DNA from: an uncultured Verrucomicrobiota bacterium
GTDB lineage: Bacteria > Verrucomicrobiota > Verrucomicrobiae > Opitutales > Opitutaceae
Direction of reading: 5' to 3'
DNA: 7,000 nucleotides
NCBI GenBank assembly: GCA_946482165.1
Contig: CAMLQS010000271.1
Location: 1-7,000, forward strand
Under the pieces are notes generated by a model. It saw nothing but the letters and a program-made list of their open reading frames with translations, did no database searches and had not been told where the DNA came from. Shown here piece by piece: positions 1 to 6,422 of the stretch. Every line of letters starts with the position of its first letter. Positions within the stretch are counted from its first letter, which is position 1. The translations under genes were made by a program, and so were the position numbers.

Positions 1-45
1 CTGATCGGCTTTCGCCGTTCTCCGAACGCGCAAGGTCGTCTCCAT
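1..45 (-). CDS. possible 5' end of a further minus-strand gene, truncated by window edge
   Basis: An ATG at 43-45 on the minus strand opens a frame that stays open for 15 codons (METTLRVRRTAKADQ) to the window edge. It lies 48 bp downstream of the pheA stop and runs in the same direction, so it could be the next gene of the same transcription unit. There is no Shine-Dalgarno sequence before it, but none of the other starts here has one either. Fifteen residues are too few to recognise a family. An open stretch this short arises easily by chance in GC-rich DNA, so the call is tentative. Confidence 0.22.
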   Translation of the reverse strand, partial: METTLRVRRTAKADQ

Positions 46-93
46 TCAACCTAGAGGTTCAGGAGGCAAGGCGTGATCGCCGCCGACGCCGGC

Positions 94-1182
94 TCAGTTG
101 ACGCTTGGGTAGCTGCCCAGCCACTTGACGAGGGGGCAGAACGCGCGCAATTCCGCCACCGCCTCTTTCATCGCCGGGTCCTCGTAATGGCCCGCCACGT
201 CGATAAAGAACAGATAGTCCCAAGCGCGACGCTTGCTCGGCCGCGACTCAACTTTCGAGAGGTTGAGCCCGCGCGAACTGAAGGGGGTCAGCATCTTCAT
301 GAGCGCGCCCGAGTGGGCCGCGGCGGATTCGCCGAGTGAGATGACGAGGCTTGTCATGTCGCGCCCGCCGCCGACTGCGCCGGAGGCCTTCTTCCCGATC
401 ACGAAAAAACGCGTGGTATTGTCGTTTCGATCCTGAATGTTTCGGGCCAAAACCGGCACGTCGCGCGCCTGGGCGGCCAGTTCCGCCGCGATCGCCGCCG
501 CGCCGGGCTCGCTGTTGGCGATCTCAACCGCCTTGGCCGTGCTTGCGGTGTCGATGAGCTGCGCATGGGGCAGATGGCGTTGAAGCCACGCGCGGCACTG
601 CGCGAGCGCCTGATCCTTCGAGTAGACCTTCTCGATCCGCTCAAGCGGCGTGGCGGAGATGAGCGCGTGGTTTATCTCGAGATAGATCTGCGCGACGGCC
701 TTCAGCTCGCTCTCGACAAAACCGTCCAGCGCCTCGCGCACGGAACCCTCCGTCGAATTCTCGATCGGGATGATGCCATAGTCGGCCTCGCCCTTCTCGA
801 CCGACGTGAATATGTCTCCGATCGTCGCAATGGGAGCGTAGTCGACGCTCGCCCCGAACTTCTTGATCGCCGCGGCGTGGGTGTAAGTCGCCTCCGGCCC
901 GAGATAGGCAATTTGCAGCGGCTTTTCCAAGGCGATGGCCGCGGACATGATCTCGCGGTAGATGGCCTTCAGCGCCTCCGGCTTGATCGGGCCTTCGCTG
1001 AGCGAAGTGACTTTGCGGAAGACGGCGTCCTCGCGCTCGGGCACATAAATCTGGCCGCCGCTGCTGCGCTTCACGCGGCCGATTTCGGCGGCCAGCTTCA
1101 GACGCTCATTGAGCAGACGCACGATTTCACGGTCGTGGGCGTCGATCTGTTCACGAATGGGCTGGAGCGGGTCGGCGGACAT
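94..1182 (-). CDS. pheA: bifunctional chorismate mutase / prephenate dehydratase (P-protein)
   Basis: This cytosolic enzyme converts chorismate to prephenate and then to phenylpyruvate, the committed branch to phenylalanine. The 362-residue product has three parts. Residues 1-88 form an AroQ-type chorismate mutase domain; R10, R27, K38 and E51 align by spacing with E. coli R11, R28, K39 and E52. Residues about 90-265 form the prephenate dehydratase domain, with YLGPEATYTHAA, the PIENSTEGSV motif (139-148) and the catalytic TRF (257-259). Residues about 276-360 form an ACT domain with GAL (292-294) and ESRP (312-315), the phenylalanine-binding motifs, so feedback inhibition by phenylalanine is expected. 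The open frame extends upstream to 1278, but residues ahead of MSADPLQPIREQID have no family counterpart and overlap scpB, so I chose the ATG at 1180-1182. It starts 34 bp after the scpB stop without a Shine-Dalgarno sequence. The length is normal and no key residue is missing. Confidence 0.96.
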   Translation of the reverse strand: MSADPLQPIREQIDAHDREIVRLLNERLKLAAEIGRVKRSSGGQIYVPEREDAVFRKVTSLSEGPIKPEALKAIYREIMSAAIALEKPLQIAYLGPEATYTHAAAIKKFGASVDYAPIATIGDIFTSVEKGEADYGIIPIENSTEGSVREALDGFVESELKAVAQIYLEINHALISATPLERIEKVYSKDQALAQCRAWLQRHLPHAQLIDTASTAKAVEIANSEPGAAAIAAELAAQARDVPVLARNIQDRNDNTTRFFVIGKKASGAVGGGRDMTSLVISLGESAAAHSGALMKMLTPFSSRGLNLSKVESRPSKRRAWDYLFFIDVAGHYEDPAMKEAVAELRAFCPLVKWLGSYPSVN

Positions 1183-1216
1183 GCGGGCAAAAGCGAATGA
1201 TTGATTGACGAACCGC

Positions 1217-2251
1217 TCAGGCGGCGGGCTCGTTTTTGGTTTCGTCGGACTCGGCGGCTTCCTCCGCCACGGCATCAAGCGCGGCAGCGGGCGCGTCGCC
1301 TTCGATGCTTTCCTCGACCGGCGCTTCGGCCGACTCGGACGCGGACGACGCGCCTTCGATGTGTTCGATTTCGACCGGCTCGAGCGAAGGCGATTCGCCT
1401 TCGCCCTCTTCGAGCGGCAACCCCATCTCGGCGTCGGCGGGCGGGGTCACGTTGGCGGCGCGATTGAGCCACTCGTCGATCTGGCGGGGCGAAAGAACGT
1501 CGGAGGCGGGCAGCTCAATCAGCGACTTCACCCCGACAAATTCCAAAAACTTGTCGGTCGTGCCGTATTGCAGCGGACGACCCGGCAGGTCGGCGCGGCC
1601 GACGATGTAGACGAGTTCGCGCTCCATGAGCTTGGAGAGACCGGCATCGGCGGAAACGCCTCGAATGGACTCGATTTCGGAACGCGTGACCGGCTGGCGG
1701 TAAGCGACAACCGCCAGCGTCTCGATCGCGGACTGAGTCAACTTCACCGGCGGGGGCTCGTCGCGCTGGATGCGAATCCACTTCGCGAAGCGCGGGTGCG
1801 TGACGAGGCGGTATCCCTGGGCGCCATCGATAAGAAGATAGATGTCGTTTTGCGCCTTCAGTTCCTCGCCGAGCTGGTCCATCGCCTCGCGGATCTGCGC
1901 GGCGGTGACCAGCGAAGGCACGTCGACATAGAGGTCCTGGTCCACCGGAGCGAGTCCCAGCGGGTTGGTCTCCTCCACGGCGGCTATCGCGAGCTCCGCG
2001 CCTTCGCCGGGGGCGGCCATCGCCGCATTGCCGGAGAAACCCGCGCCGGCCGCGGCCGCATCACCGGCGGCGACACCCTCGACGGGGGTTTCGGCGCTCT
2101 CGCCCCCCTCGGTTTCCTCGGTCGGCGACGGCGCCTGCGCCTGCGCCTGATCGTGATAGCGCGTAAAGATGGTCTGGATGTCTTTGATCGTGAGCGGCTG
2201 GCTCGACGAGAAAAGCAGGGCCTTGAGCACCAGTTTGAGATTGAACGCCAT
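1217..2251 (-). CDS. scpB: segregation and condensation protein B (ScpB) with long low-complexity insert
   Basis: ScpB is a kleisin-associated subunit that dimerises and binds ScpA to form the SMC-ScpAB condensin, which acts on the nucleoid during chromosome compaction and segregation. The 344-residue product has a first winged-helix domain split in two (residues 1-32 and about 106-162). The second winged-helix domain (about 170-248) contains the typical LTQSAIETLAVVAYRQPVTR stretch, followed by a SxADAGLSKLMERELV helix and GRPLQYGTT. Between the halves of the first domain lies an Ala/Gly/Glu-rich insert (about 33-105), and residues about 270-344 form an acidic tail. Standard ScpB is near 190 residues, so about 150 residues are extra and probably disordered. 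The frame is open upstream to 2287, but MAFNLKLVLKALLF is the conserved start. No scpA is next to it; the upstream neighbour is trmO, 66 bp away, and pheA follows after 34 bp. Confidence 0.93.
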   Translation of the reverse strand: MAFNLKLVLKALLFSSSQPLTIKDIQTIFTRYHDQAQAQAPSPTEETEGGESAETPVEGVAAGDAAAAGAGFSGNAAMAAPGEGAELAIAAVEETNPLGLAPVDQDLYVDVPSLVTAAQIREAMDQLGEELKAQNDIYLLIDGAQGYRLVTHPRFAKWIRIQRDEPPPVKLTQSAIETLAVVAYRQPVTRSEIESIRGVSADAGLSKLMERELVYIVGRADLPGRPLQYGTTDKFLEFVGVKSLIELPASDVLSPRQIDEWLNRAANVTPPADAEMGLPLEEGEGESPSLEPVEIEHIEGASSASESAEAPVEESIEGDAPAAALDAVAEEAAESDETKNEPAA

Positions 2252-2317
2252 TGAGGAGGAAAGGGCGCAGCAAACCCGCCGCCCCACCCTGCGCGCAATC
2301 CCGAATTCCGGGCTTCG
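2252..2317. other. 66-bp gap between trmO stop and scpB start
   Basis: The gap holds no gene. On the minus strand the bases just before the scpB ATG read CCTTTCCTCCTCA, a pyrimidine tract and the reverse of a Shine-Dalgarno sequence, so initiation there must rely on something else. I see no convincing terminator hairpin, which is compatible with read-through from trmO into scpB. Confidence 0.5.
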
Positions 2318-3004
2318 TCAGGCGCCGTTCGCCGGCCGGGCATCGACCACCTCAACCGCGTCGCCCACATGGCGCCAGCGAAGGTTCCATCCGGCGACGG
2401 TCATGCCGTAAATGCGACCGGAGTCGACAGCCTGGTAGGCGGGCTGAAGATCAAGAGCCAGCAACTGCCGCGCGAGAGCCAGCACCTCCGCAGGAAGCGT
2501 GGCGGCGAGTCCCGCCGGAATAAGGATTTGCTCCGAAGCACGAGCCTGGGGCGAGGCGCCGGCCCAGCCGGCGCGCGCCTCGGGACGGGCTTCGCAGTAA
2601 GGCAGGTAGGGCTTGATGTCGTAAACGGGGGTGCCGTCCACGCAATCGATGCCCTCCACACGAAGGGCGCCGACCTCGCTCGCGATGAGCCGCACGAGCG
2701 ACAGGCCGAGGCCGTTCGGGCGAAGCGGCGAACGCGAGGCGAAGACCCCCACCCGTTCGTTTCCGCCGAGGCGGGGCGGACGCACCGTCGCGGCGCCATC
2801 CCAAGGCGGGTTCTTATGAAAGCCGGTCACGAGCCAGACGTGCGAAAAGGCGTCGAGACCTCGCACGAAATCAGGAGAGGCGAACTCAGGCAGAAACTCC
2901 ACGCGCCCCTCCGCCGCGGTTACCAGCCCGGACTGGCGCGGCACGCCGAACTTCTCCGCGAAGGGCGTTCGGAGAATGGCGACTGGGCGAAGATTTTTAA
3001 CCAC
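2318..3004 (-). CDS. trmO: tRNA (adenine(37)-N6)-methyltransferase TrmO
   Basis: TrmO (formerly YaeB/TsaA) uses S-adenosylmethionine to methylate t6A37 of threonine tRNAs to m6t6A37, tuning decoding at ACY codons. It belongs to a beta-barrel SAM-enzyme class unlike Rossmann methyltransferases. With a GTG start at 3002-3004 the product is 228 residues. It shows ILRTPF (10-15), KFGVPRQSGL (18-27), RGLDAFSHVWLV (48-59), TVRPPRLGGNERVGVFASRS (73-92), RPNGLGLSLV (95-104) and VDGTPVYDIKPYLPY (122-135), closely following E. coli TrmO from end to end, including the C-terminal NLRWR. The start is uncertain. In-frame GTG codons occur at 3022, 3013 and 3004, all inside the CACGGAG repeat, and no ATG is available. 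GTG 3004 gives the same distance to the conserved RTP/RSP motif as in E. coli. No Shine-Dalgarno sequence is present. The repeat therefore appears to have replaced or supplied the native translation start. Confidence 0.92.
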   Translation of the reverse strand: MVKNLRPVAILRTPFAEKFGVPRQSGLVTAAEGRVEFLPEFASPDFVRGLDAFSHVWLVTGFHKNPPWDGAATVRPPRLGGNERVGVFASRSPLRPNGLGLSLVRLIASEVGALRVEGIDCVDGTPVYDIKPYLPYCEARPEARAGWAGASPQARASEQILIPAGLAATLPAEVLALARQLLALDLQPAYQAVDSGRIYGMTVAGWNLRWRHVGDAVEVVDARPANGA

Positions 3005-3286
3005 GGAGGACACGGAGAGCACGGAGAGAAAGACAGGAGGTGGGAAATAACTCCGCTATATTTTAGGCGCTGTCTTCGAAATAAACCGATGCTTCGTGAA
3101 GCGGAAACCATGCTCGGCCAAGGCGACCGAGGGGGAGGCGGGCCCGTGCCGACGAGGTCAACGTCGGCCCAGCTTGGCTTCCGTCTCACCCGCAGGGCGC
3201 CAGCAAAGCACCGGGTTATTTTGAAGACTGCGCCTAACTCGGCTCGACCTCTCCGTGAACTCCGTGTTCTCCGTGGTTAATCTTCG
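2988..3286. repeat. palindromic CACGGAG-iteron element (outer), interrupted by an inner MITE
   Basis: The left arm 2988-3028 and right arm 3249-3286 are inverted repeats. Within the 32-bp core (2997-3028 against 3249-3280) 29 positions match, and a further CGAAGAT / ATCTTCG pair extends the arms outward with a 3-T bulge on the left. Each arm carries three CACGGAG heptamers at an exact 9-bp period (3002, 3011 and 3020 on the left; CTCCGTG at 3251, 3260 and 3269 on the right). Without the inner 171 bp the element would be about 128 bp. It fills the gap between the oxidoreductase stop (4 bp away) and trmO, whose start it overlaps. Repeats of this type, when translated, give spurious HGGHGEHGE or TENTEFTE proteins that I recall from many environmental bacterial genomes. 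It encodes no protein. Its role (transposable remnant, transcript hairpin or protein-binding array) is unknown. Confidence 0.85.
3064..3236 (+). mobile_element. MITE-like palindromic element, copy 1 (nested in the CACGGAG element)
   Basis: This 173-bp unit begins TAGGCGCTGTCTTC and ends GAAGACTGCGCCTA. Its terminal 31 bp (3064-3094 and 3206-3236) are inverted repeats with 27 of 31 matches. By hand alignment it matches copy 2 at 6234-6413 in the same orientation, with 12 substitutions over the shared 173 positions (about 93% identity) and a 7-bp deletion that removes the apical hairpin. It has TA at both outer ends, consistent with the TA target duplication of IS630/Tc1-mariner-type elements, and it carries no transposase, so it would be non-autonomous. 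It lies inside the outer palindrome, so it inserted later. On the RNA level each copy can fold into a long imperfect hairpin. Confidence 0.82.
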
Positions 3287-3290
3287 GCCA

Positions 3291-4745
3291 TCAGCTCTTC
3301 GCGGCCAAGACGTGGAAGTTGGCCATGCTAATGCCGCTGAGCATGGCGCCGACAATGCCAAGAAACCCTTGGTCGGTGCCGGCGAGATAGACGTTCGCGA
3401 GCGGCGTGCGACCGTCGCGAATCTTCTTCGGCGAACCGTAGATCGCGCCGCCCAAATGACCGGTGAAGCGGACGATCGTCTTCGGCGTGAACATGTCGGT
3501 GGCGATGGTCGCCTTCGCCAGCGCCTCGGGAGCGGGCAAGGCAGGCAGAAAGCGCAAAGCGCTACGCTGGATCTCGCCGTAAACGCGCTCCTTCGCCGCT
3601 CGATAATCCGGCTCGGACAAGGCGGCCCAGGCATCGTGGTTCGCAAGGCAGGTGCAGCGAAACAGCCCCTCGGGAAGCGACTGGCCGTCGGGAAACGCAA
3701 AATTGTTCGGAAGGCAGATCACGCCGCTCCGGGCGTCGGCGAGATCCGCGGTCTGCGCATAGCTGAAGCGCGGCGAGTCGTTGAAGAAGACGATGGTGTC
3801 GTCGGCCCAGCCAAGCGCGGATGGCGGCCGGTCGAGCACGGTGATCGTTTCGCAGTAGCTGAGGCGGCCCACCGGGTGCGGCGGCGTTTGAGATTCCAAA
3901 TTTGAAACTTGAGATTGCTGCTCGAAGAGCCGTTCCGTCTCCGCCGCGCCGATGGTGCTGAGCACGTGCGTGGCCGTGACCTCATCCCCGTTGTCCAGCT
4001 CGAGCGCGGATGCCCGGCCGTCGCGCGCGATGATCCGTTTCACGCCGCATCTCATGCGGCGCTCGCCGCCGGCCTGGCGGTATTTCTCCAGCAGGACGCG
4101 GATGATCACGCGCACGCCGTCGAGCGGCCGGGCGAAGCCTTCGAGGAAGAGCGCCTTGAACATGATCACGAACTGCCCGAACTCCATGTCGTGCTCGGTC
4201 GCGCTGCCGTAATACATCACCGGACAGAAAAGCATGTCCTCGAGCAGCGTATCCGTGACGTGGCGACGCACGATGGCGCGGGCGCTCTCCGGCTTGGCGT
4301 CGAGCGAGACGTCGTCGTAGGTCCGCACCAGTCGCACCAGGGAGCGAAAACCGTCGATCTGCGCCGGGAACCCGCGCGCCACCTCGGACTCCAGGACGGC
4401 GAAATCGTTGGTGAACGTGAGCGAGGTTTCTCCGCGCGAGCCAAAGGCGATGCGCGAGCGTTTCTGCGGGTGGAGCGCGAATTCCTCCCGATCGATACGG
4501 AGCTGGCGGAGGAGTTTTCCAAGCGGGCTGCCTTTGACCCCGGGCGCCACCCAGTTGGTCATGGCATGCAGTCCCACGTCGTATTTGCGTCCGTCGATCG
4601 AGTAGAAGGAGTTTAGGCCGCCCGGCGCGTTATGGCGCTCGAAAATGCACACGCGCTTGCCGAAATGCGCGAGACGGATGCCGGCGGCGAGCCCGGCCAT
4701 GCCCGCGCCGATGATGGCGACGTCGTAGTGCGAGGAGGTGTTCAT
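3291..4745 (-). CDS. FAD-dependent oxidoreductase, CrtI / CrtISO / retinol-saturase-like
   Basis: The 484-residue product starts with a dinucleotide-binding fold: DVAIIGAGMAGLAAG with GxGxxG at 13-18, and E36 in CIFER placed to hold the FAD ribose, followed by APGG (40-43). The C-terminus carries RFTGHLGGAIYG (426-437) and VYLAGTDQGFLGIVGAMLSG (452-471), the second FAD-binding region of phytoene desaturase and carotene isomerase relatives. The family desaturates, isomerises or saturates polyenes, but the substrate here cannot be named and no carotenoid gene is nearby. The frame is open upstream to 4859; the ATG at 4743-4745 is chosen because it lies just before the first beta strand. Residues about 277-287 (QVSNLESQ region) derive from an AT-rich repeat inserted in frame. 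The gene is divergent from the SWIM gene and ends 4 bp from the palindromic repeat ahead of trmO. No signal peptide is evident. Confidence 0.85.
   Translation of the reverse strand: MNTSSHYDVAIIGAGMAGLAAGIRLAHFGKRVCIFERHNAPGGLNSFYSIDGRKYDVGLHAMTNWVAPGVKGSPLGKLLRQLRIDREEFALHPQKRSRIAFGSRGETSLTFTNDFAVLESEVARGFPAQIDGFRSLVRLVRTYDDVSLDAKPESARAIVRRHVTDTLLEDMLFCPVMYYGSATEHDMEFGQFVIMFKALFLEGFARPLDGVRVIIRVLLEKYRQAGGERRMRCGVKRIIARDGRASALELDNGDEVTATHVLSTIGAAETERLFEQQSQVSNLESQTPPHPVGRLSYCETITVLDRPPSALGWADDTIVFFNDSPRFSYAQTADLADARSGVICLPNNFAFPDGQSLPEGLFRCTCLANHDAWAALSEPDYRAAKERVYGEIQRSALRFLPALPAPEALAKATIATDMFTPKTIVRFTGHLGGAIYGSPKKIRDGRTPLANVYLAGTDQGFLGIVGAMLSGISMANFHVLAAKS
3887..3917. repeat. AT-rich interspersed repeat inside the oxidoreductase gene
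   Basis: About 31 bp, beginning TTTGAGATTCCAAATTTG and ending ACTTGAGATTG, stand out as AT-rich within a strongly GC-rich gene. The unit TTGAGATT occurs twice and flanks a CAAATTTG palindrome. It resembles the 'ATCTCAAATTTGAAAT' type of interspersed repeat that I recall from verrucomicrobial genomes. It is read in frame, contributing the residues around QVSNLESQ to the protein without a stop. Confidence 0.5.
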
Positions 4746-4865
4746 GCGCGGAAGACGCGGACCATTCGGGAATCGGCGCCATCCCGCAAGTCCGGCCGTC
4801 TCCCTCGGCGCCGCCGACCGAACAAAAGGCTGTTCTCCGGAGAGACAAGCGACTGGCATGCGGCG
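4746..4865. promoter_or_regulatory. 120-bp divergent intergenic region
   Basis: This gap separates the starts of the oxidoreductase (minus) and SWIM (plus) genes, so promoters for both should lie here or in the adjacent gene starts. I see no clear -35/-10 pair in either direction. A perfect 10-bp palindrome TCTCCGGAGA lies at 4834-4843, about 22 bp before the SWIM ATG. It could be an operator half of some regulator, but it is short and unsupported. No Shine-Dalgarno sequence precedes either start. Confidence 0.4.
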
Positions 4866-6236
4866 ATGCTAGGGAGCGTCGATCATCTCTATCGATACGC
4901 CAGTTCCTCGAACTTGGTCCAGGAGGACGCCGGCCTGCGCGTTCAGCTCCACACTTCCGGCGGGGCGGCCGACTTCCCTTATTTCTTTCAAGGCGCGCTG
5001 CGCCGCCCCCGCCAGACGGCGCAACTTCTGCGGGTGCTCTCGAACGTGGTGAAATCGCGTTTTCACCTTCCGCCCGCGATGCTCAAAAAGATTCTGGCCA
5101 CCCGCGACCCGGTGGTGACCAGCGGCGGAGGCTTGCTTCGTTTCGAAGGTTTTTCCGCCTGCTGCGGCGTCTATGCGCGCGTGGATCTCACGCCCGATGC
5201 CTACGATGGCGTCGTGGCGGGGCAAGGAACCACCAACGTGGACTTCAACGCGGGATTCTGTTCCGCGCTTTCCCAGATCCGGGACGACGAGCGGGTCGGC
5301 TTGGCGGTGGGCGCGGACGAAGTCTCGCTGCTGCGGGGGGCCGACCAACTGGTTGAACGAAAGGTGAGGCTTCCCCTGCGTTGGCTCAAGGGGCTCGTGG
5401 AGGTTCAAATCAGTCAGGCCCGCATGACGCCCCGCTTCTCGCTCAACAAGATAGGCGCCCTGCGGTTCGTGCGGGACATTCCGCGAGGCAGCGATTCGCG
5501 CACCGCCCACTTCATCGCGCCGTCGGGAGGCGGCGGGCTGCGGTGGAGCCACGCCCCGCTTCCGGATTCAATCGAGCTTCGAGGAGTGGAACGGCTGCGC
5601 GTGCTGGATCAGCTGGCTCCGTGGGCGGACTCGCTGGCGATTCACACCGACTCCGTCAGCGGCGCATGCGCGTTCCAACTCCGGTTTGGCCCGCTTGATT
5701 TTCACCTTATCGTGAGTCCGGAGACATGGAGGGGATTTTCGGGCGAAGGGCAGGCGCTCGAAGACTTGGTCGCATCGGACAACGACCAACTGATTCCCCG
5801 GCTCCACGAATGTATTCGGCGGCGCGCCGTTTTCCGGGTCGAGGACCTGGCGCTGGATGCGAACTCGCCCCTCCAGACCGTTCGCCAGGCCCTCGCGCAA
5901 CTCGGCGCCCGGGGCGTTGTCGGCTACGATCTCTCCCGTTCCGAATACTTTCAGCGAGAGCTTCCGTTCGATCTATCCGCCCTCGCCGAGCTTCACCCGA
6001 GATTGCGTGACGCGCGTCGGCTATCGGGCGAAGATCACGTGACCCTCCTTCGCCAAAACGGATCCTTGATCGAAGCCGACGTCCGAAGCGGTGACATCGC
6101 CCATCGGGTGAACTTGTCCGACAAAGGCGACCGTTGCACCTGCCCTTGGTATGCCAAACACCAAGGACGACGCGGCCCGTGCAAACATGTCCTCGCCGCA
6201 CGTCTATTCTCCCGCACCGAAAACGACACCGACTAG
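4866..6236 (+). CDS. SWIM zinc-finger protein (YehQ-like)
   Basis: The 456-residue product ends with a SWIM zinc finger, CxC at 424-426 (CTCPWY) and CxH at 439-441 (CKHVLAA), with 12 residues between. This chelates zinc and is known from SWI2/SNF2, MuDR transposase and MEKK proteins as a DNA- or protein-binding module. The preceding strand LIEADVRSGDIAHRVNLSDKGDRC is the usual lead-in. The first 400 residues carry no catalytic motif I recognise. They resemble the long N-terminal regions of bacterial SWIM proteins encoded with MoxR-type ATPases and VWA proteins, as with E. coli YehQ. The frame is open upstream to 4632, but that part is antisense to the oxidoreductase, so the ATG at 4866 (MLGSVDHLYRYASSSNLVQ) is chosen. 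The TAG stop is formed by the first bases of the repeat at 6234; without the repeat it would be TAA. The next gene is probably co-transcribed. Confidence 0.82.
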   Translation: MLGSVDHLYRYASSSNLVQEDAGLRVQLHTSGGAADFPYFFQGALRRPRQTAQLLRVLSNVVKSRFHLPPAMLKKILATRDPVVTSGGGLLRFEGFSACCGVYARVDLTPDAYDGVVAGQGTTNVDFNAGFCSALSQIRDDERVGLAVGADEVSLLRGADQLVERKVRLPLRWLKGLVEVQISQARMTPRFSLNKIGALRFVRDIPRGSDSRTAHFIAPSGGGGLRWSHAPLPDSIELRGVERLRVLDQLAPWADSLAIHTDSVSGACAFQLRFGPLDFHLIVSPETWRGFSGEGQALEDLVASDNDQLIPRLHECIRRRAVFRVEDLALDANSPLQTVRQALAQLGARGVVGYDLSRSEYFQRELPFDLSALAELHPRLRDARRLSGEDHVTLLRQNGSLIEADVRSGDIAHRVNLSDKGDRCTCPWYAKHQGRRGPCKHVLAARLFSRTENDTD

Positions 6237-6413
6237 GCGCTGTCTTCAAAATAAACCGATGCTTCGTGAGGCGAAAACCATGCTCGGCCAAGGCGACCGA
6301 GGCGGAGGCGGGCCAACGGCCCGTGCCGCCGAGGGCAACGCTGGCCCAGCTTGGTTTCCGTCTCACCCGCAGGGCGCTGGCAAAGCACCGGGTTATTTTG
6401 AAGACCGCGCCTA
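6234..6413 (+). mobile_element. MITE-like palindromic element, copy 2 (between SWIM and DUF6493-like genes)
   Basis: This 180-bp unit has terminal inverted repeats at 6234-6264 and 6383-6413 (28 of 31 matches) and TA at both ends. The arms continue to pair imperfectly inward and close on a perfect GGGCC-AAC-GGCCC hairpin at 6310-6322. It is about 93% identical to copy 1 apart from one 7-bp indel. It has no coding capacity of its own and few stops, so spurious frames run through it. Deleting it together with one TA leaves GAC TAA GCCAAGCC ATG, meaning a TAA stop for the SWIM gene and an 8-bp spacer to the next ATG. That is strong internal evidence for insertion with TA duplication in the stop codon. 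In the mRNA it would place a long hairpin between the two cistrons. Confidence 0.85.
6310..6322. other. apical hairpin of MITE copy 2
   Basis: GGGCC and GGCCC pair perfectly around an AAC loop near the centre of the element, as expected for the tip of a long palindrome. The equivalent place in copy 1 (about 3137-3147) lacks 7 bp and cannot form it. Confidence 0.6.
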
Positions 6414-6422
6414 AGCCAAGCC

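Noticed and set aside
73..339. Plus-strand frame starting GTG with an AGGAGG seven bases upstream (61-66)
   Set aside because: It lies almost wholly antisense to the well-supported pheA C-terminus. Its protein has no recognisable pattern, and the other genes here do not use Shine-Dalgarno sequences.
1205..2254. Long plus-strand open frame antisense to scpB
   Set aside because: It is a GC-rich shadow frame, rich in Arg/Gly with no motif, while the opposite strand encodes a clear ScpB.
2286..2320. Rho-independent terminator after trmO
   Set aside because: The imperfect CCCGAATTCCGGG palindrome is short and no T-run follows it in the direction of transcription.
3055..3066. TATATTTTA as a promoter -10 box inside the outer repeat
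   Set aside because: No matching -35 element lies at the right distance on either strand. The AT-rich stretch is better explained as the TA target of the inner element.
2369..3280. Plus-strand open frame of about 300 codons spanning trmO antisense and both repeats
   Set aside because: It combines the antisense of trmO with translated repeat sequence (HGGHGEHGE) and ends at the TAA of the right repeat arm. The repeat translation is a known spurious pattern.
2988..3286. CRISPR array or small tandem-repeat array
   Set aside because: The 9-bp periodic heptamers have 2-bp spacers and are arranged as inverted arms. There are no 25-40 bp direct repeats with unique spacers.
4834..4843. TCTCCGGAGA palindrome as a defined operator
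   Set aside because: Ten bases of GC-rich palindrome can occur by chance, and there is no second site or regulator gene nearby. It is noted only within the intergenic entry.
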